A DNA stretch of 64,000 bases. It comes from Paenibacillus riograndensis SBR5. GTDB taxonomy: Bacteria; Bacillota; Bacilli; Paenibacillales; Paenibacillaceae. A program made the translations under genes and the position numbers. Below are positions 52,501 to 61,967 of this stretch, piece after piece; position 1 is the first letter of the stretch, and every line of letters begins with the position of its first letter. The DNA is taken from positions 1,689,001 through 1,753,000 of the forward strand of contig NZ_LN831776.1 of the NCBI RefSeq assembly GCF_000981585.1, written 5' to 3'. Below the pieces are notes generated by a model. The model was not told where the DNA came from. It saw nothing but the letters and a program-made list of their open reading frames with translations, and searched no databases.

Positions 52501-55500
52501 ATGTATTCAAAAAGGTTGAGAAGTGCAGTATCCATGGTATTGGTTTTCATTTTATCTTTTATGGGTGTGCTGGGGGTATCGGCTGCATCGCTGAAAGCGA
52601 CGGTAGTAACCTCGGAGAAAATGCTGAACGGGACACAGAAGATCTCTGTCAACAGCGTGCTGGATGTAACCTACGGAGACTACAACAAGCTTAACGAAGT
52701 GAAGTTCTCTCTTAGTAAAGACGGCAATGTATTGGCAACCCAAATCAAGCAAAAAGATCAGGGAGAACGCCTATCTGCAGCAGATTCCGTATATTCGCTC
52801 AAGTACCCTGATATTTCATTTGAGGGACTCACCGCCGGAGAGGAGGTTGTGCTTCAGGCAGAATATCAAGGGGAGTCGGGGTTAATAGTTACTGACCCGC
52901 AGAGCATTAAGGTTCCTGCTTCATCTGAAATCCAAATTGTCGTGGAACGGATGACTAAGGATTCCGATACATACATAAATTCATCAACCGGAGAAGTCCG
53001 CAGCGATGATAAGAATGTCAGGCTGACGATTTTAAGCAAAGGCGTGCCGCTCGCCAACGAAGCGATTTCGGTTGGAACTTACTCCTCCTACAACAATCTG
53101 ACTACAGATGAGGCTGGCCAGGTACAGATCATAGGAAACCCGAGAGTTTCGCTGACAAGTCCGGTGCTCTTTGTGTCTGTGCGTCAAGGAAAACCAGACT
53201 ATGAGGCTATGCCTCTATATGTCAATAACCTCATGAAAGAAGGCACATACACAGCGGCTATCCGTTACCTTGACGGGAATGGAAAACTAATTCAGCAGCA
53301 ATCGGACAATATTTCCCTGCCGAGTGGGGTAAGCCAATCCTTTGGCACTTCAGGGCTGGATGTGCTGGTGCTCAAAACAGGTGAAATTTCGGACTCTTAT
53401 CCGGCGCTGATCAGATCAGTAGAAAACGAAGTATACATGTTCCAGACAAGCCAGACCGCATTGTATTCAGCTGCAGACGGGGCGCATCTGGAGATTGTCC
53501 AGGACAGCAGCGAATACAGCCGCTTGGGCTTTGAGTATTCATGGGAAGGGGCGCCTGTTGAGATGGAGTCCTTCTCCATTGTTCCCAACAACCAGTACAA
53601 ACAAGTCAATTTAACCAGTCCGTTCAAGAACATAACCTCTAATTCATTATATGTGAAGAAAAATGTGGAATATGATATTACGGCAGTTGCAGGTATCCCC
53701 GGAACAAACAGCAAGGTTGTACTGAGAAACCAGGTCAAACCTGCCGAAGACCAGTTCACCGTGCAATATGCAGCCAACGCTGCGGACTTCAGCGCCCTGA
53801 AGGTTCAGGTGCCGGAGCGCGGACAAGGGCTGGGGGATCTATTCATTTCCTATTTGAATAATAAATTCAATTACAATGAGCTCAGCCTGAAGGTTCAGGC
53901 TGCTGATTCAACCCTGTACGTACGGAAAGGTGAAGAAATTCACCGTTTAACTACTACAGTTTCCGGCGCAGCCAAGAACAGCAGCTACAATGATGAAATC
54001 GTGCTGAATTCCTTTTTCACCCCGGCGGATAATGAGTATGTATTCAAGGGAGGAAGCAAATACACGTCTCAAGTCATTCTGAAGGTCCTTAGTTCCGACT
54101 ACTATGATCAAGATGAAGTCCGCAATCAAATTGTACTGGGTGAGAACCTGCAGTTGCGGGTGGACATGAAAGACGAATACAATAACGCGATAGATTTGAC
54201 AAGTGACTACACCATTCAAATTCTGGATGCCTCTGGAGCAATCGTTGAAGACAACGGACTCAGCTGGACATCTGAAGAAGAAGACGGCAAGCTGATGCGT
54301 ATCAGCCAGCGGCAATGGAAGCCTGCGAAGTCCGGCGATTACACCATTCAATTTCTGCCGCATCACTACGTAAGCGGGACCGGGTACGTTAAGGGGGCAG
54401 TGATTGCCGAAACCGCCCTCAAGGTTCTGCCGAAGCAGGAGCTTGAAGTCGAAATCCGTGATAAGTCCGGAAATTTGGTGGACCTGGTGAATAAGCCTTA
54501 TATGAACATAGACCAGGCTGAGAAGGTAACCGTTACTGTACGCGAGCATATTACAGGCGGACTTGGAAAAGTTCTTCCAGGTGTAAAGGTGACCCGGTAC
54601 GGTGAAGACATCGGAGTAACAGATGAGCAGGGGCAACTGGTTCTGCCGGCAAGACTGGGAACGTATCTCGGCGAATTCTTTTTCAAGAAAACGGATTATT
54701 TATCCAGAACGGAATCTGTTGCCGTTATCGATCCGAAGAATCAAGCTGTAGTCCGGGTCCGGGGATTGGACAAGGCTGAAGGTGCTTATGACGGTGGAGT
54801 TCCGCTGGACTATGCTTACGTTCAAGCTGTTATCAAAAAGAGTGATGACAGCTATACCCAGCAGTCGAAGTTCATCGGCACCGGGGGCGAGCAGACATTT
54901 CTGGTTGTAGAATCGCCATCGACGGTCGGAGTAGATTTCATGCGCTATAACCGCAGCTATCTGGGGGTGGAATCTAAATACGGTTACTACATGTATGGTT
55001 CCATTCATACCGAGCCGGGTAAGGATTATTCCCTGGTGCTTGATGCAAGAGAACCGCTGCAGGCAGTCAGCAAAGTCAACCTGACTAAATATATGGAGGA
55101 ATTATCGGTTATCCGCAAGGATTTGCCCGGCGTTGATTATGTGCCTTATGTAATCGACAGCAATACCAGTGAAGATAATTATTTTTATGCCACAGAAGGA
55201 ACTTATAGCGTTCTTGCCCATACCAAGGGAGACATCTTTATTTACCGCGATGATGTTGCTGTAAATGCAGGAGATAATATATGGGATTATAATGACAGTG
55301 CCGCCGGATTAGCGACGCTGCTTGCTCCCGACTCAGGAAGCATTTACGGTGTAGAGTACATCACACCAGCCCGGTCGCAAATGAGAGGCTACTCCTACGA
55401 TGCCAGACAGATCCAGTTGACTCCGGGGGAAGTCATCGTCAAGGTGGACCAATTGGTCGGCAGCCTTGAATATCAGTTCAATATTCATTTTGCTGCGGGA

Positions 55501-57768
55501 GCACTGAAAGCAGGAACGATATCGGAGCTTGTGCCGGGAGCTATTGCCGGATTGGATATTTTTGGACTGCAGAACGGCAAGCTGGTTCGCACCTCCGGCA
55601 ATGAACAGCTGCAATTCGGATTAGTCGATACCGCAGGAAACCATATTGGCCAACTTAGTAAACCCCGGATTCTGGTTACAGACTATGGATCCTCCCGGGG
55701 ATATAAACTTCTGTACCCTGAAGCGGCATCTTATGAGATCCAGGATGAGGCCGGAATGAAACTGTATGAAGGAACTTCTACCGGCTATCCAATTAACGTA
55801 AATAGAATTTTCCCAAATGGAACCTATGTGCTTAAAGCTTCGGTAACGATTGAAGGAAAAACCTATAGTTTGGACAAGAAATTTGTTTTGGATACAGCTG
55901 CGGGAACCGTTATCGATCCTGGTGTGCCTGTTCCGGGCGGAAACGGCGGCAGCGGGGGGACAGATCCGGGGAACGGCAGTAATCCCGATAATGGAAGCGG
56001 TAATGGCAGTGGTAACGGAAACGGAAATGGAAATGGTAATAGCAGTGGTAATGGTAACGGCGGTGTAACGGCACCTGTAACCACAACGCCGGTAAATGTG
56101 AACGTAAATGAACAGAATACGAAGCTTCAGGACTTGGTGAATAATACCAACGGGACACAGGCAGAACGGGCAGCAGCGGCGCAGAAAGCGCTGGGCAGCA
56201 TTGCCGAATCCCTGAAGTCCGGGGCCACCGCCCAAGAAGCGGAACAGAACAGCAAAAGCATGTCTCAAGCCCTGGACAGTGCGGCCCAATTGCTGGCGAG
56301 CATTCAAGATCCTGCAGAGAAGCAAAAGATTGTCGGTTCAATCCATACCTTAATGGACAGCGCACCGTATATATTGAACAAGCTGGATACTGCTGACAAG
56401 GCGCTTGCTTTTGCACAGACTCTCATACAGAATGCGGCAGCAGTTCTGAATAACACACAGGGTGTTGCGGCAGCAGAGATTGAGCAATTGAAACAAAGCA
56501 TAGTGTCATCGAGCCAGGCGGCCCTGAACAAAGCCGGCGAAGTTACAATCTCTAAGGAGCATGTGACTCTGGAGGGGAATACTGTCTCTTCACAATTGAC
56601 TGAAGAACTCGTCAGCAAGCAGATTGAAGCCTCTAAGAAGGCTTTGGCTGCGGTATCAGAGCAGCTTACTGCTAAGCTGGGAGCAGGTCTGGCCAGTGAA
56701 CTTAAGGTTTCCCTGACCGTTGAGGTCCCGGCGATGGGCGATGGTGTGAACAAGCTGAACACCTCGCTGCCTTCGGAGATTCTTAAGGTTCTTCAAGACA
56801 ACAAAGTTGACGGTCTCAAGCTTCAGATGGGGACAACCGGATTCACCATTGAGCCGGATACATTCGGCACGGTGGAAGCGGGGCAGAAAATAACCCTGGC
56901 GGCTGAGGTAGTGGAGAATGCTGTGATCGGCAAGCCGGGTCAGGCAGAGCCATTGGCTACCCTGCCGGTGATGGAATTCCGCGCAACGGTAGGAGATAAG
57001 GCGGTTAAGCATTTCGAGAAGCCGGTTAACGTGACCTTCGATGTCTCCGCAATTAATACATCCAAATACCCGGCAGAGAACCTTGAGCGTCTCACAGTGT
57101 ATGTGCTTAATGAGACCAGTCTGACCTGGGAAGCTGTTGGCGGTAAATATGATCCGGTTACACAAACAGTAAGTGCGCTTAGAGGGCATTTCAGCCGTTA
57201 TACCGTAATGATCGGATCAGCGTCATTTAAGGATGTAGCAGACAATCATTGGGCGAAAAAAGAGATCAATTACCTGTTAACCAAGGGTATTCTGGAACAG
57301 ACGGCGGAGTTTAATCCTTCGGGCAAGGTGACCCGTGCACAGTTCGCCAACTGGATTTCCAGAGCCTATGGTTTGGACGGCAGCGGGCTGACCCTGCCAT
57401 TCAGCGACGTTGCAGCCGGAAGCGCCGGCTATAATGGAGTTGCCGCTGCTTATGAAGCCGGAATTATTACAGGCAAATCTTCTACGGTTTTTGACCCAGA
57501 GGCTACAATCAGCCGTCAGGAGATTGCTACGATGCTGGCACGCGCCCTTACGCTCTATAACGGGGCGAAGACAGTTGCCGATCCCGGAGCAGTGAACGCC
57601 GCTTATACTGATGGCGGTAAAATTGCCAAGTGGGCAGCAGCAGGCGTTGCTCTGGCTAATCGCACCGATCTTTTCAAAGGTTTTGAAGACGGGACTTTCC
57701 GTCCGGCACAAACGGCAACCAAAGCGGAAGCCGCCGCACTGATTTACAGACTTTATCAACTGAAATAA
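52501..57768 (+). CDS. Large SLH-domain surface protein
   Basis: A 1755-residue exported protein. The signal peptide is residues 1-28 (VLVFILSFMGVLGVSAAS). The next ~1110 residues are beta-rich with Ig/carboxypeptidase-regulatory-like stretches (for instance PLANEAISVGTYSSYNNLTTDEAGQVQI and LPGVKVTRYGEDIGVTDEQGQL). A Gly/Asn linker (about 1145-1190) follows, then an Ala/Gln-rich helical segment, a ZU5-like or beta segment (EFRATVGDKAVKHFEKPVNVTFDVS) and three SLH domains at the end (FKDVADNHWAKKEINYLLTKGIL; FSDVAAGSAGYNGVAAAYEAGII; TDGGKIAKWAAAGVALANRTD). SLH domains bind pyruvylated wall polysaccharide, so the protein is cell-surface anchored. The start at 52501 follows AAAGGAGA; the frame from 52363 overlaps the promoter. 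Confidence 0.92.
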   Translation: MYSKRLRSAVSMVLVFILSFMGVLGVSAASLKATVVTSEKMLNGTQKISVNSVLDVTYGDYNKLNEVKFSLSKDGNVLATQIKQKDQGERLSAADSVYSLKYPDISFEGLTAGEEVVLQAEYQGESGLIVTDPQSIKVPASSEIQIVVERMTKDSDTYINSSTGEVRSDDKNVRLTILSKGVPLANEAISVGTYSSYNNLTTDEAGQVQIIGNPRVSLTSPVLFVSVRQGKPDYEAMPLYVNNLMKEGTYTAAIRYLDGNGKLIQQQSDNISLPSGVSQSFGTSGLDVLVLKTGEISDSYPALIRSVENEVYMFQTSQTALYSAADGAHLEIVQDSSEYSRLGFEYSWEGAPVEMESFSIVPNNQYKQVNLTSPFKNITSNSLYVKKNVEYDITAVAGIPGTNSKVVLRNQVKPAEDQFTVQYAANAADFSALKVQVPERGQGLGDLFISYLNNKFNYNELSLKVQAADSTLYVRKGEEIHRLTTTVSGAAKNSSYNDEIVLNSFFTPADNEYVFKGGSKYTSQVILKVLSSDYYDQDEVRNQIVLGENLQLRVDMKDEYNNAIDLTSDYTIQILDASGAIVEDNGLSWTSEEEDGKLMRISQRQWKPAKSGDYTIQFLPHHYVSGTGYVKGAVIAETALKVLPKQELEVEIRDKSGNLVDLVNKPYMNIDQAEKVTVTVREHITGGLGKVLPGVKVTRYGEDIGVTDEQGQLVLPARLGTYLGEFFFKKTDYLSRTESVAVIDPKNQAVVRVRGLDKAEGAYDGGVPLDYAYVQAVIKKSDDSYTQQSKFIGTGGEQTFLVVESPSTVGVDFMRYNRSYLGVESKYGYYMYGSIHTEPGKDYSLVLDAREPLQAVSKVNLTKYMEELSVIRKDLPGVDYVPYVIDSNTSEDNYFYATEGTYSVLAHTKGDIFIYRDDVAVNAGDNIWDYNDSAAGLATLLAPDSGSIYGVEYITPARSQMRGYSYDARQIQLTPGEVIVKVDQLVGSLEYQFNIHFAAGALKAGTISELVPGAIAGLDIFGLQNGKLVRTSGNEQLQFGLVDTAGNHIGQLSKPRILVTDYGSSRGYKLLYPEAASYEIQDEAGMKLYEGTSTGYPINVNRIFPNGTYVLKASVTIEGKTYSLDKKFVLDTAAGTVIDPGVPVPGGNGGSGGTDPGNGSNPDNGSGNGSGNGNGNGNGNSSGNGNGGVTAPVTTTPVNVNVNEQNTKLQDLVNNTNGTQAERAAAAQKALGSIAESLKSGATAQEAEQNSKSMSQALDSAAQLLASIQDPAEKQKIVGSIHTLMDSAPYILNKLDTADKALAFAQTLIQNAAAVLNNTQGVAAAEIEQLKQSIVSSSQAALNKAGEVTISKEHVTLEGNTVSSQLTEELVSKQIEASKKALAAVSEQLTAKLGAGLASELKVSLTVEVPAMGDGVNKLNTSLPSEILKVLQDNKVDGLKLQMGTTGFTIEPDTFGTVEAGQKITLAAEVVENAVIGKPGQAEPLATLPVMEFRATVGDKAVKHFEKPVNVTFDVSAINTSKYPAENLERLTVYVLNETSLTWEAVGGKYDPVTQTVSALRGHFSRYTVMIGSASFKDVADNHWAKKEINYLLTKGILEQTAEFNPSGKVTRAQFANWISRAYGLDGSGLTLPFSDVAAGSAGYNGVAAAYEAGIITGKSSTVFDPEATISRQEIATMLARALTLYNGAKTVADPGAVNAAYTDGGKIAKWAAAGVALANRTDLFKGFEDGTFRPAQTATKAEAAALIYRLYQLK
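55930..56070 (+). repeat. Gly/Asn-rich coding repeat in the SLH protein
   Basis: Repeated GGTAAT/GGAAAC/AGCGGT codons give a GNG/GSG linker between the beta-rich part and the C-terminal helical and SLH region. It is a flexible spacer. Confidence 0.85.
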
Positions 57769-57790
57769 AGTGAACGGTCTGTATTAAACC

Positions 57791-57845
57791 CTTAAAGGCT
57801 GGCCTGTACGCAGATTCTGAGTCTGTGCAGGGCCAGTCTTTTTGT
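57791..57845 (+). terminator. Terminator of the SLH gene
   Basis: AAAGGCTGGCCTG pairs with CAGGGCCAGTCTTTTT (one bulge), with GCAGATTC/GAGTCTGTGC pairing inside. Confidence 0.85.
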
Positions 57846-57967
57846 GTCCGGTGAGACCGGCTTTTCTTCATCCCCTGATATGATGTAACATAATCTTAGA
57901 TATGTGCTTTTTAAAAGGCCGGGCCAGGTGAAGCTGACGGGTTCAGTATGAAGAGAGGGGAATGCTC

Positions 57968-58813
57968 ATGGTAGGGAAGACAGTACTGGTGACCGGAGGC
58001 AACGCCGGGATGGGGCTGGCGACAACCATTGAAATGGCCCGCCGGGGAGCAGCGGTAATTATGGCCTGCCGCAGCCGTACGCGGGGAGAGGAAGCGCTGG
58101 CGGAAGCCAAGCGGCAGAGCGGGTCGGACAACATCAGGCTGATGTTGTGCGATCTGGCTTCATTCGATAGCGTGCGCGCTTTTGCAGAGGAATTTGCGGC
58201 CGGTTATCCGGTGCTTGATGTCCTGATCAATAATGCGGGTGTCGTTGCGCTCAAAAGACAGCTCACTGCAGACGGGTACGAGCTGGATTTCGGCGTGAAC
58301 CATCTGGGTCACTTCCTGCTGACGAAGCTGCTGCTGGAGCGGCTGGTTGCCGCTGAACAGGGGCGGATTGTAGTGGTTGCCTCCGGTGCCTATAAGATCG
58401 GCAAGCTCCATCTGGAGGATCATACTCTCTCCCGCGGCTATAATCCGGCGAAGGCCTACGCCCGTTCCAAGCTGGCCAACATTCTGTTCACCCGGGAGCT
58501 GGCTGCACAGCTGCGGGGGACACAAGTTACGGTGAACGCGGTGCATCCGGGCGCAGTTGGCACAAGCATCGGGGTGAACCGTGAGACAGGGTTTGGCCGC
58601 TCGTTCTTGAAGCTGCTGTCCCCTTTCTTTCTGACGCCGGAGCAGGGAGCGGACACAGCCATTTGGCTGGCTGCAGCACCGGAGCTGCGGGGTGTGACCG
58701 GAGAATATTATTACCGGCGGAAAATTCAGGAGCTGTCCCCCAGAGCACGTGATGCTGCGGCAGCAGCACAATTATGGCAGTGGAGCCTGGAACACACCGG
58801 GCTGCTGCAATAA
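57968..58813 (+). CDS. Retinol-dehydrogenase-like SDR
   Basis: A 281-residue short-chain dehydrogenase. The nucleotide loop is VTGGNAGMGLATT, followed by ACRSRTRGEEAL (Arg residues indicate NADP), NNAGV, the catalytic Ser in VVASGAYK and the YARSK Tyr/Lys pair. It resembles eukaryotic-type retinol dehydrogenases and bacterial light-dependent protochlorophyllide-reductase-like SDRs; the true substrate is unknown. ATG 57968 is spaced 7 bases from AGAGAGGGG; ATG 57962 is too near. Confidence 0.9.
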   Translation: MVGKTVLVTGGNAGMGLATTIEMARRGAAVIMACRSRTRGEEALAEAKRQSGSDNIRLMLCDLASFDSVRAFAEEFAAGYPVLDVLINNAGVVALKRQLTADGYELDFGVNHLGHFLLTKLLLERLVAAEQGRIVVVASGAYKIGKLHLEDHTLSRGYNPAKAYARSKLANILFTRELAAQLRGTQVTVNAVHPGAVGTSIGVNRETGFGRSFLKLLSPFFLTPEQGADTAIWLAAAPELRGVTGEYYYRRKIQELSPRARDAAAAAQLWQWSLEHTGLLQ

Positions 58814-58900
58814 CTGCATGACGGGGAAGGGCAGAGCAAGCTTGTACAGCTGCTGTGGAAAACAGTTGGAAATTCGTATAATTGCAGGAGGAATGGATAA

Positions 58901-59404
58901 ATGACAGCGCAGAATTACAGCATTGAAGATGCGGCAGCCGGGGATTTGGCGGCGATCGTGGATATTTATAACTCGACGGTTGCAGGCAGGATGGTGACCG
59001 CCGATCTTGAGCCGGTGAGCGTTGCCGACAGGGAAAAGTGGTTTCAGGAGCATAACAGTCATCACAGGCCGCTCTGGGTGCTGAAAAAGGACGGAGAAAT
59101 CGCCGCCTGGTTCAGCTTCCAGTCCTTTTACGGCCGTCCGGCCTATAACGGCACAGCGGAAATCAGTGTCTATGTAAATGAAAAATTCCGCGGCACAGGG
59201 GCAGGAAGCCTGCTGCTGGCCAAAGCTCTGGAAGAATGCCCCCGCCTTGGTCTGCAGAATCTGGTTGGCTTTGTGTTTGGCCACAATGAGCCAAGCCTGT
59301 CGCTGCTGCGGAAATTTGGTTTTGAAGAGTGGGGCCTGCTGCCGGGTGTTGCCGAAATGGACGGCGTTATGCGTGATCTGGTGATTATCGGCCGCAAGCT
59401 GTAA
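58901..59404 (+). CDS. Phosphinothricin-acetyltransferase-like GNAT
   Basis: A 167-residue acetyltransferase of the PAT/MddA group. Motifs are [22 protein letters not shown] at the N-terminus, [25 protein letters not shown] (acetyl-CoA loop RGTGAG) and [41 protein letters not shown]. Enzymes of this group acetylate methionine sulfoximine/sulfone or phosphinothricin, detoxifying glutamate analogues. The role is inferred from family only. GCAGGAGGA lies before the start. Confidence 0.9.
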   Translation: MTAQNYSIEDAAAGDLAAIVDIYNSTVAGRMVTADLEPVSVADREKWFQEHNSHHRPLWVLKKDGEIAAWFSFQSFYGRPAYNGTAEISVYVNEKFRGTGAGSLLLAKALEECPRLGLQNLVGFVFGHNEPSLSLLRKFGFEEWGLLPGVAEMDGVMRDLVIIGRKL

Positions 59405-59447
59405 TCCATGGGAAGGCGCTTCCGGCGTCAGCGGCGCTTCCCGGCGC

Positions 59448-59792
59448 TTAAAGCGGGCGGATGGATTCAGTCTGGCACTCTTCGGCGGTAATCCATGAAT
59501 CCGACCACTGCTGCAGGTCACGGATCACAGATTCCAGTGCGCGTCCCTTATCCGTCAGAGAATATTGGATGCGGACGGGGGTCTCCGGGAATACCTCACG
59601 GAGAACGATCCCTTCCTGCTCAAGTTCCTTGAGCCGTTCGGAGAGCAGTCTGCCGCTGACCGGCAGGGCGGCTTCGATGACACTGAACCGCTGCGGTCCC
59701 TGGAGAAGCTGGTAGATGATTAAGCCCGTCCAACGTCTGCCGATGATATCCATGCTTTTTTGTAACCGTGGACACAAATCTGTAGATTTCAT
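59448..59792 (-). CDS. HxlR family transcriptional regulator
   Basis: A 114-residue winged-helix regulator. The HxlR signature CPRLQKSMDIIGRRWTGLIIYQLLQGPQRFSVIEAALPVSGRLLSERLKELEQEGIV is complete and the single N-terminal Cys typical of redox-sensing members is present. ATG 59792 is chosen because AAGAGGTG lies upstream; a GTG at 59801 lies inside that site. It converges on the acetyltransferase gene. Its target is not apparent. Confidence 0.9.
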   Translation of the reverse strand: MKSTDLCPRLQKSMDIIGRRWTGLIIYQLLQGPQRFSVIEAALPVSGRLLSERLKELEQEGIVLREVFPETPVRIQYSLTDKGRALESVIRDLQQWSDSWITAEECQTESIRPL

Positions 59793-59895
59793 AAGGCTCA
59801 CCTCTTAATTAACATTATAAACAAAAAGACCTGCAGCTAAAACAAATTTGAAAGTATATCAAATGGGACTGACCGCCCCGAAAGGATGATAAATA

Positions 59896-60156
59896 ATGGC
59901 TAAGAAGAAAAAAACAGCCCCTGCACCGCGCCCCGCAGCTTCGGATGCTCCGGCAACCCTGAAGGATCTGCTGAGTAGCGATGTGCTGGATAAGCTGAAG
60001 GCGCAATCGGACGCGCTGAAGGCTGAGGAACACGAGAAAAAAGAAGCCGCCAGAAAGGCAGTGGAGGACCAGCGGAAGGCGGAGCAGAAACGTTTGGAGA
60101 ACGATTTTGCCCATTTGCTGGAGAACAGCAGCCAGGATTGGCACAAATTTAAATAA
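59896..60156 (+). CDS. yqkE: YqkE family protein (DUF3886)
   Basis: An 86-residue, highly charged protein. After a Lys/Ala/Pro-rich start, LKDLLSSDVLDKLKAQSDALKAEEHEKKEAARKAVEDQRKAEQKRLENDFAHLLENS forms a long predicted coiled coil; the ending WHKFK is typical of the family. The function is unknown. AAAGGATGA lies before the ATG. Confidence 0.85.
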   Translation: MAKKKKTAPAPRPAASDAPATLKDLLSSDVLDKLKAQSDALKAEEHEKKEAARKAVEDQRKAEQKRLENDFAHLLENSSQDWHKFK

Positions 60157-60176
60157 CCGCATTTCCAATAAAAGGG

Positions 60177-60205
60177 TTGACATGAAGCGGAACTGGCGTT
60201 TATTA
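60177..60205 (+). promoter_or_regulatory. Promoter upstream of the rtcB leader
   Basis: TTGACA (60177-60182), a 17-base spacer, then TTATTA (60200-60205). The leader to the rtcB start codon would be about 300 bases. Confidence 0.6.
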
Positions 60206-60228
60206 TTGGTTTTATCAAATTGAAGGGA

Positions 60229-60324
60229 GGCCGATGAGTCATGATTGGAAATATACAGCTTACAACCGCATATGGAAGATCTGATCTCATCGGCCCCGTC
60301 CGGGCAACATGATGTGCATCGGCC
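60229..60324 (+). promoter_or_regulatory. Structured rtcB leader with two competing pairings
   Basis: GGCCGATGAG (60229-60238), which overlaps a ribosome-site-like AAGGGAGG and an ATG, can pair perfectly with CTCATCGGCC (60286-60295) or with CATCGGCC (60317-60324). The two pairings exclude each other. A 16-codon open frame (60234-60284, MSHDWKYTAYNRIWKI) starts inside the first arm. This may be a leader peptide or an RNA switch; no known class was recognised. Confidence 0.45.
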
Positions 60325-60405
60325 TGGCCTGCTGAGTGGTGCGGTCCGGGTCTGTGTGGCATGTGTTCTTAACCTTAACCAGGTGATATGTACGGAATCT
60401 CTGCG

Positions 60406-60446
60406 AAGAGCCGTGGATCAGAAGGATGATCTGCGGTTCTTTTTTG
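60406..60446 (+). terminator. Intrinsic terminator within the rtcB leader
   Basis: AAGAGCCG pairs with CGGTTCTT (one G-T) with an inner GATC/GATC, followed by TTTTTT. It lies about 65 bases before the rtcB ATG, so it could attenuate rtcB or end a short upstream transcript. Confidence 0.6.
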
Positions 60447-60510
60447 CGTACCCGTTTTATGCTTACAATACATTTATAGCTTACACTTTGAAGGGAATTG
60501 AACTACTATT

Positions 60511-61965
60511 ATGAATTTTAATGAACAACAACAAGCGGGCGGTTATGACTCCCGTTATAAACATGAGCTTGCCCTGCCGGGCGGCGATCTGAAGGTGTAC
60601 GCCAGCGAGCAGCTGTTTGCCACGCTGGATTACAAGGTACTGGAGATGGCGAACAACAATCTGCAAATTCCAAATATCGAATATATGAGCTACACCCCGG
60701 ATGTGCATGTAGGCGTCGGAACCTGCATCGGCACAACGGCGGTATGGGATGCTGCTGACGGCTATGTGTCCCCGTCCATTGTGGGCAGCGATATCGGCTG
60801 CGGCATGCGCGTGCATCTGACTACACTGCACAAGGACGATCTGCGCGAAGTGAAGCTGCGCCGGAAGCTGGTGCGCGCCATCGAGAAATATTTGCCGATG
60901 GAGCAGCAGCAGCGGGGGACTTACAGTGATATCCGCCTGGAGAACATCGTCCGCAAGGGGCTGCACGGATTGCCGAACAAGTATGTGCCGGACAGCTACA
61001 CCCCGAAGAAGTCGAGTGCCTTGTCGCATGTCGAGATCAGCAAGCTCGGTTTTGACGAAGAGATTCTCAATGAGCTGCCGGACATGGCCTGGCACCGGGG
61101 GCACCGCCAGCTTGGAACACTGGGCGGCGGCAACCACTTTGTGGAGATTCAGGCGATTGAAATTGCGGAGGAGCAGCGTGAATTGGCTGAAGCCTGGGGA
61201 CTGCGGGACGGGCAGATTGCCGTAATGATCCACTCCGGCTCCCGGGCCTGGGGAGGCATGGTCAACCAGTTCTGCATCCCGGCCTTCGCCAAGGTGATGG
61301 GCCAGCTGGGCCTGGGCAGCGCCGATCCGCGCCTGATCTATGCTCCGCTTGCGCATCCGCAGGCCCGGCGCTACGTCAACCTGATGTACTCGGCGCTGAA
61401 TTATGCGGTGGTGAACCGCCACCTGATCGCCTACGCGGTCCGCGAAGGCTTCCGCGATGTGTTTGGACCGAAATGCGAGCTGCGGACCCTCTACGACTTG
61501 ATGCACAACTATGCCTGGCAAGAGCAGACGGCTGCCGGGACCAAGTTCGTGCACCGCAAAGGGGCAACCCGGGCGCTCCCGGCCGGACACCCGGATAATC
61601 CCCGGCCATATGCTGCTACCGGACATCCGGCGCTGATCCCCGGCTCCATGGGTACGGCCTCCTACATCATGGTCGGCCAGCCCGGAGGGGAAGAGAATTA
61701 TTATTCCATCTGCCATGGAGCCGGCCGTATCCGCTCACGTTCGGCGACGAAGCGGCTGGTGTCGGTCAATGATTTTTCCAAGTCGCTGAGGGTTGGCCGG
61801 GAGGATGAGATTGTCGTCAATCAGCATTCTCTCGAATCTATCATTGACGAATCGCCTCAAGCCTATAAGAATGTAGATGAGATCATAGAAAGCGTTACGG
61901 GCGCCGGACTGGCTGCTGTCGTGGCCAAATGCAAGCCGCTCGCAGCGATAAAGGGGACCAAGTAA
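60511..61965 (+). CDS. rtcB: RNA-splicing ligase RtcB
   Basis: A 484-residue RtcB. Metal ligands are seen in [11 protein letters not shown] (Cys) and [11 protein letters not shown] and IHSGSRAWG (His), and the guanylylated His is residue 402 in [12 protein letters not shown]. RtcB joins RNA 2',3'-cyclic phosphate or 3'-phosphate ends to 5'-OH ends using GTP and Mn2+, repairing or splicing cut tRNA and other RNA. The start at 60511 is preceded by GAAGGGAATTGA. The next gene, an AAA+ ATPase, begins 2 bases after the stop. Confidence 0.95.
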   Translation: MNFNEQQQAGGYDSRYKHELALPGGDLKVYASEQLFATLDYKVLEMANNNLQIPNIEYMSYTPDVHVGVGTCIGTTAVWDAADGYVSPSIVGSDIGCGMRVHLTTLHKDDLREVKLRRKLVRAIEKYLPMEQQQRGTYSDIRLENIVRKGLHGLPNKYVPDSYTPKKSSALSHVEISKLGFDEEILNELPDMAWHRGHRQLGTLGGGNHFVEIQAIEIAEEQRELAEAWGLRDGQIAVMIHSGSRAWGGMVNQFCIPAFAKVMGQLGLGSADPRLIYAPLAHPQARRYVNLMYSALNYAVVNRHLIAYAVREGFRDVFGPKCELRTLYDLMHNYAWQEQTAAGTKFVHRKGATRALPAGHPDNPRPYAATGHPALIPGSMGTASYIMVGQPGGEENYYSICHGAGRIRSRSATKRLVSVNDFSKSLRVGREDEIVVNQHSLESIIDESPQAYKNVDEIIESVTGAGLAAVVAKCKPLAAIKGTK

Positions 61966-61967
61966 CA

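Noticed and set aside
60325..60400. T-box-like GAGTGGTGCGGTC in the rtcB leader
   Set aside because: Differs from the GGGTGGNACCGCG core at key positions, and rtcB is not a known T-box target.
60245..60514. 89-codon plus frame just before rtcB
   Set aside because: No ribosome site at its start, no recognisable domain, and it runs through the leader terminator; better seen as non-coding leader.
60481..61716. 411-codon minus-strand frame
   Set aside because: Antisense shadow of rtcB.
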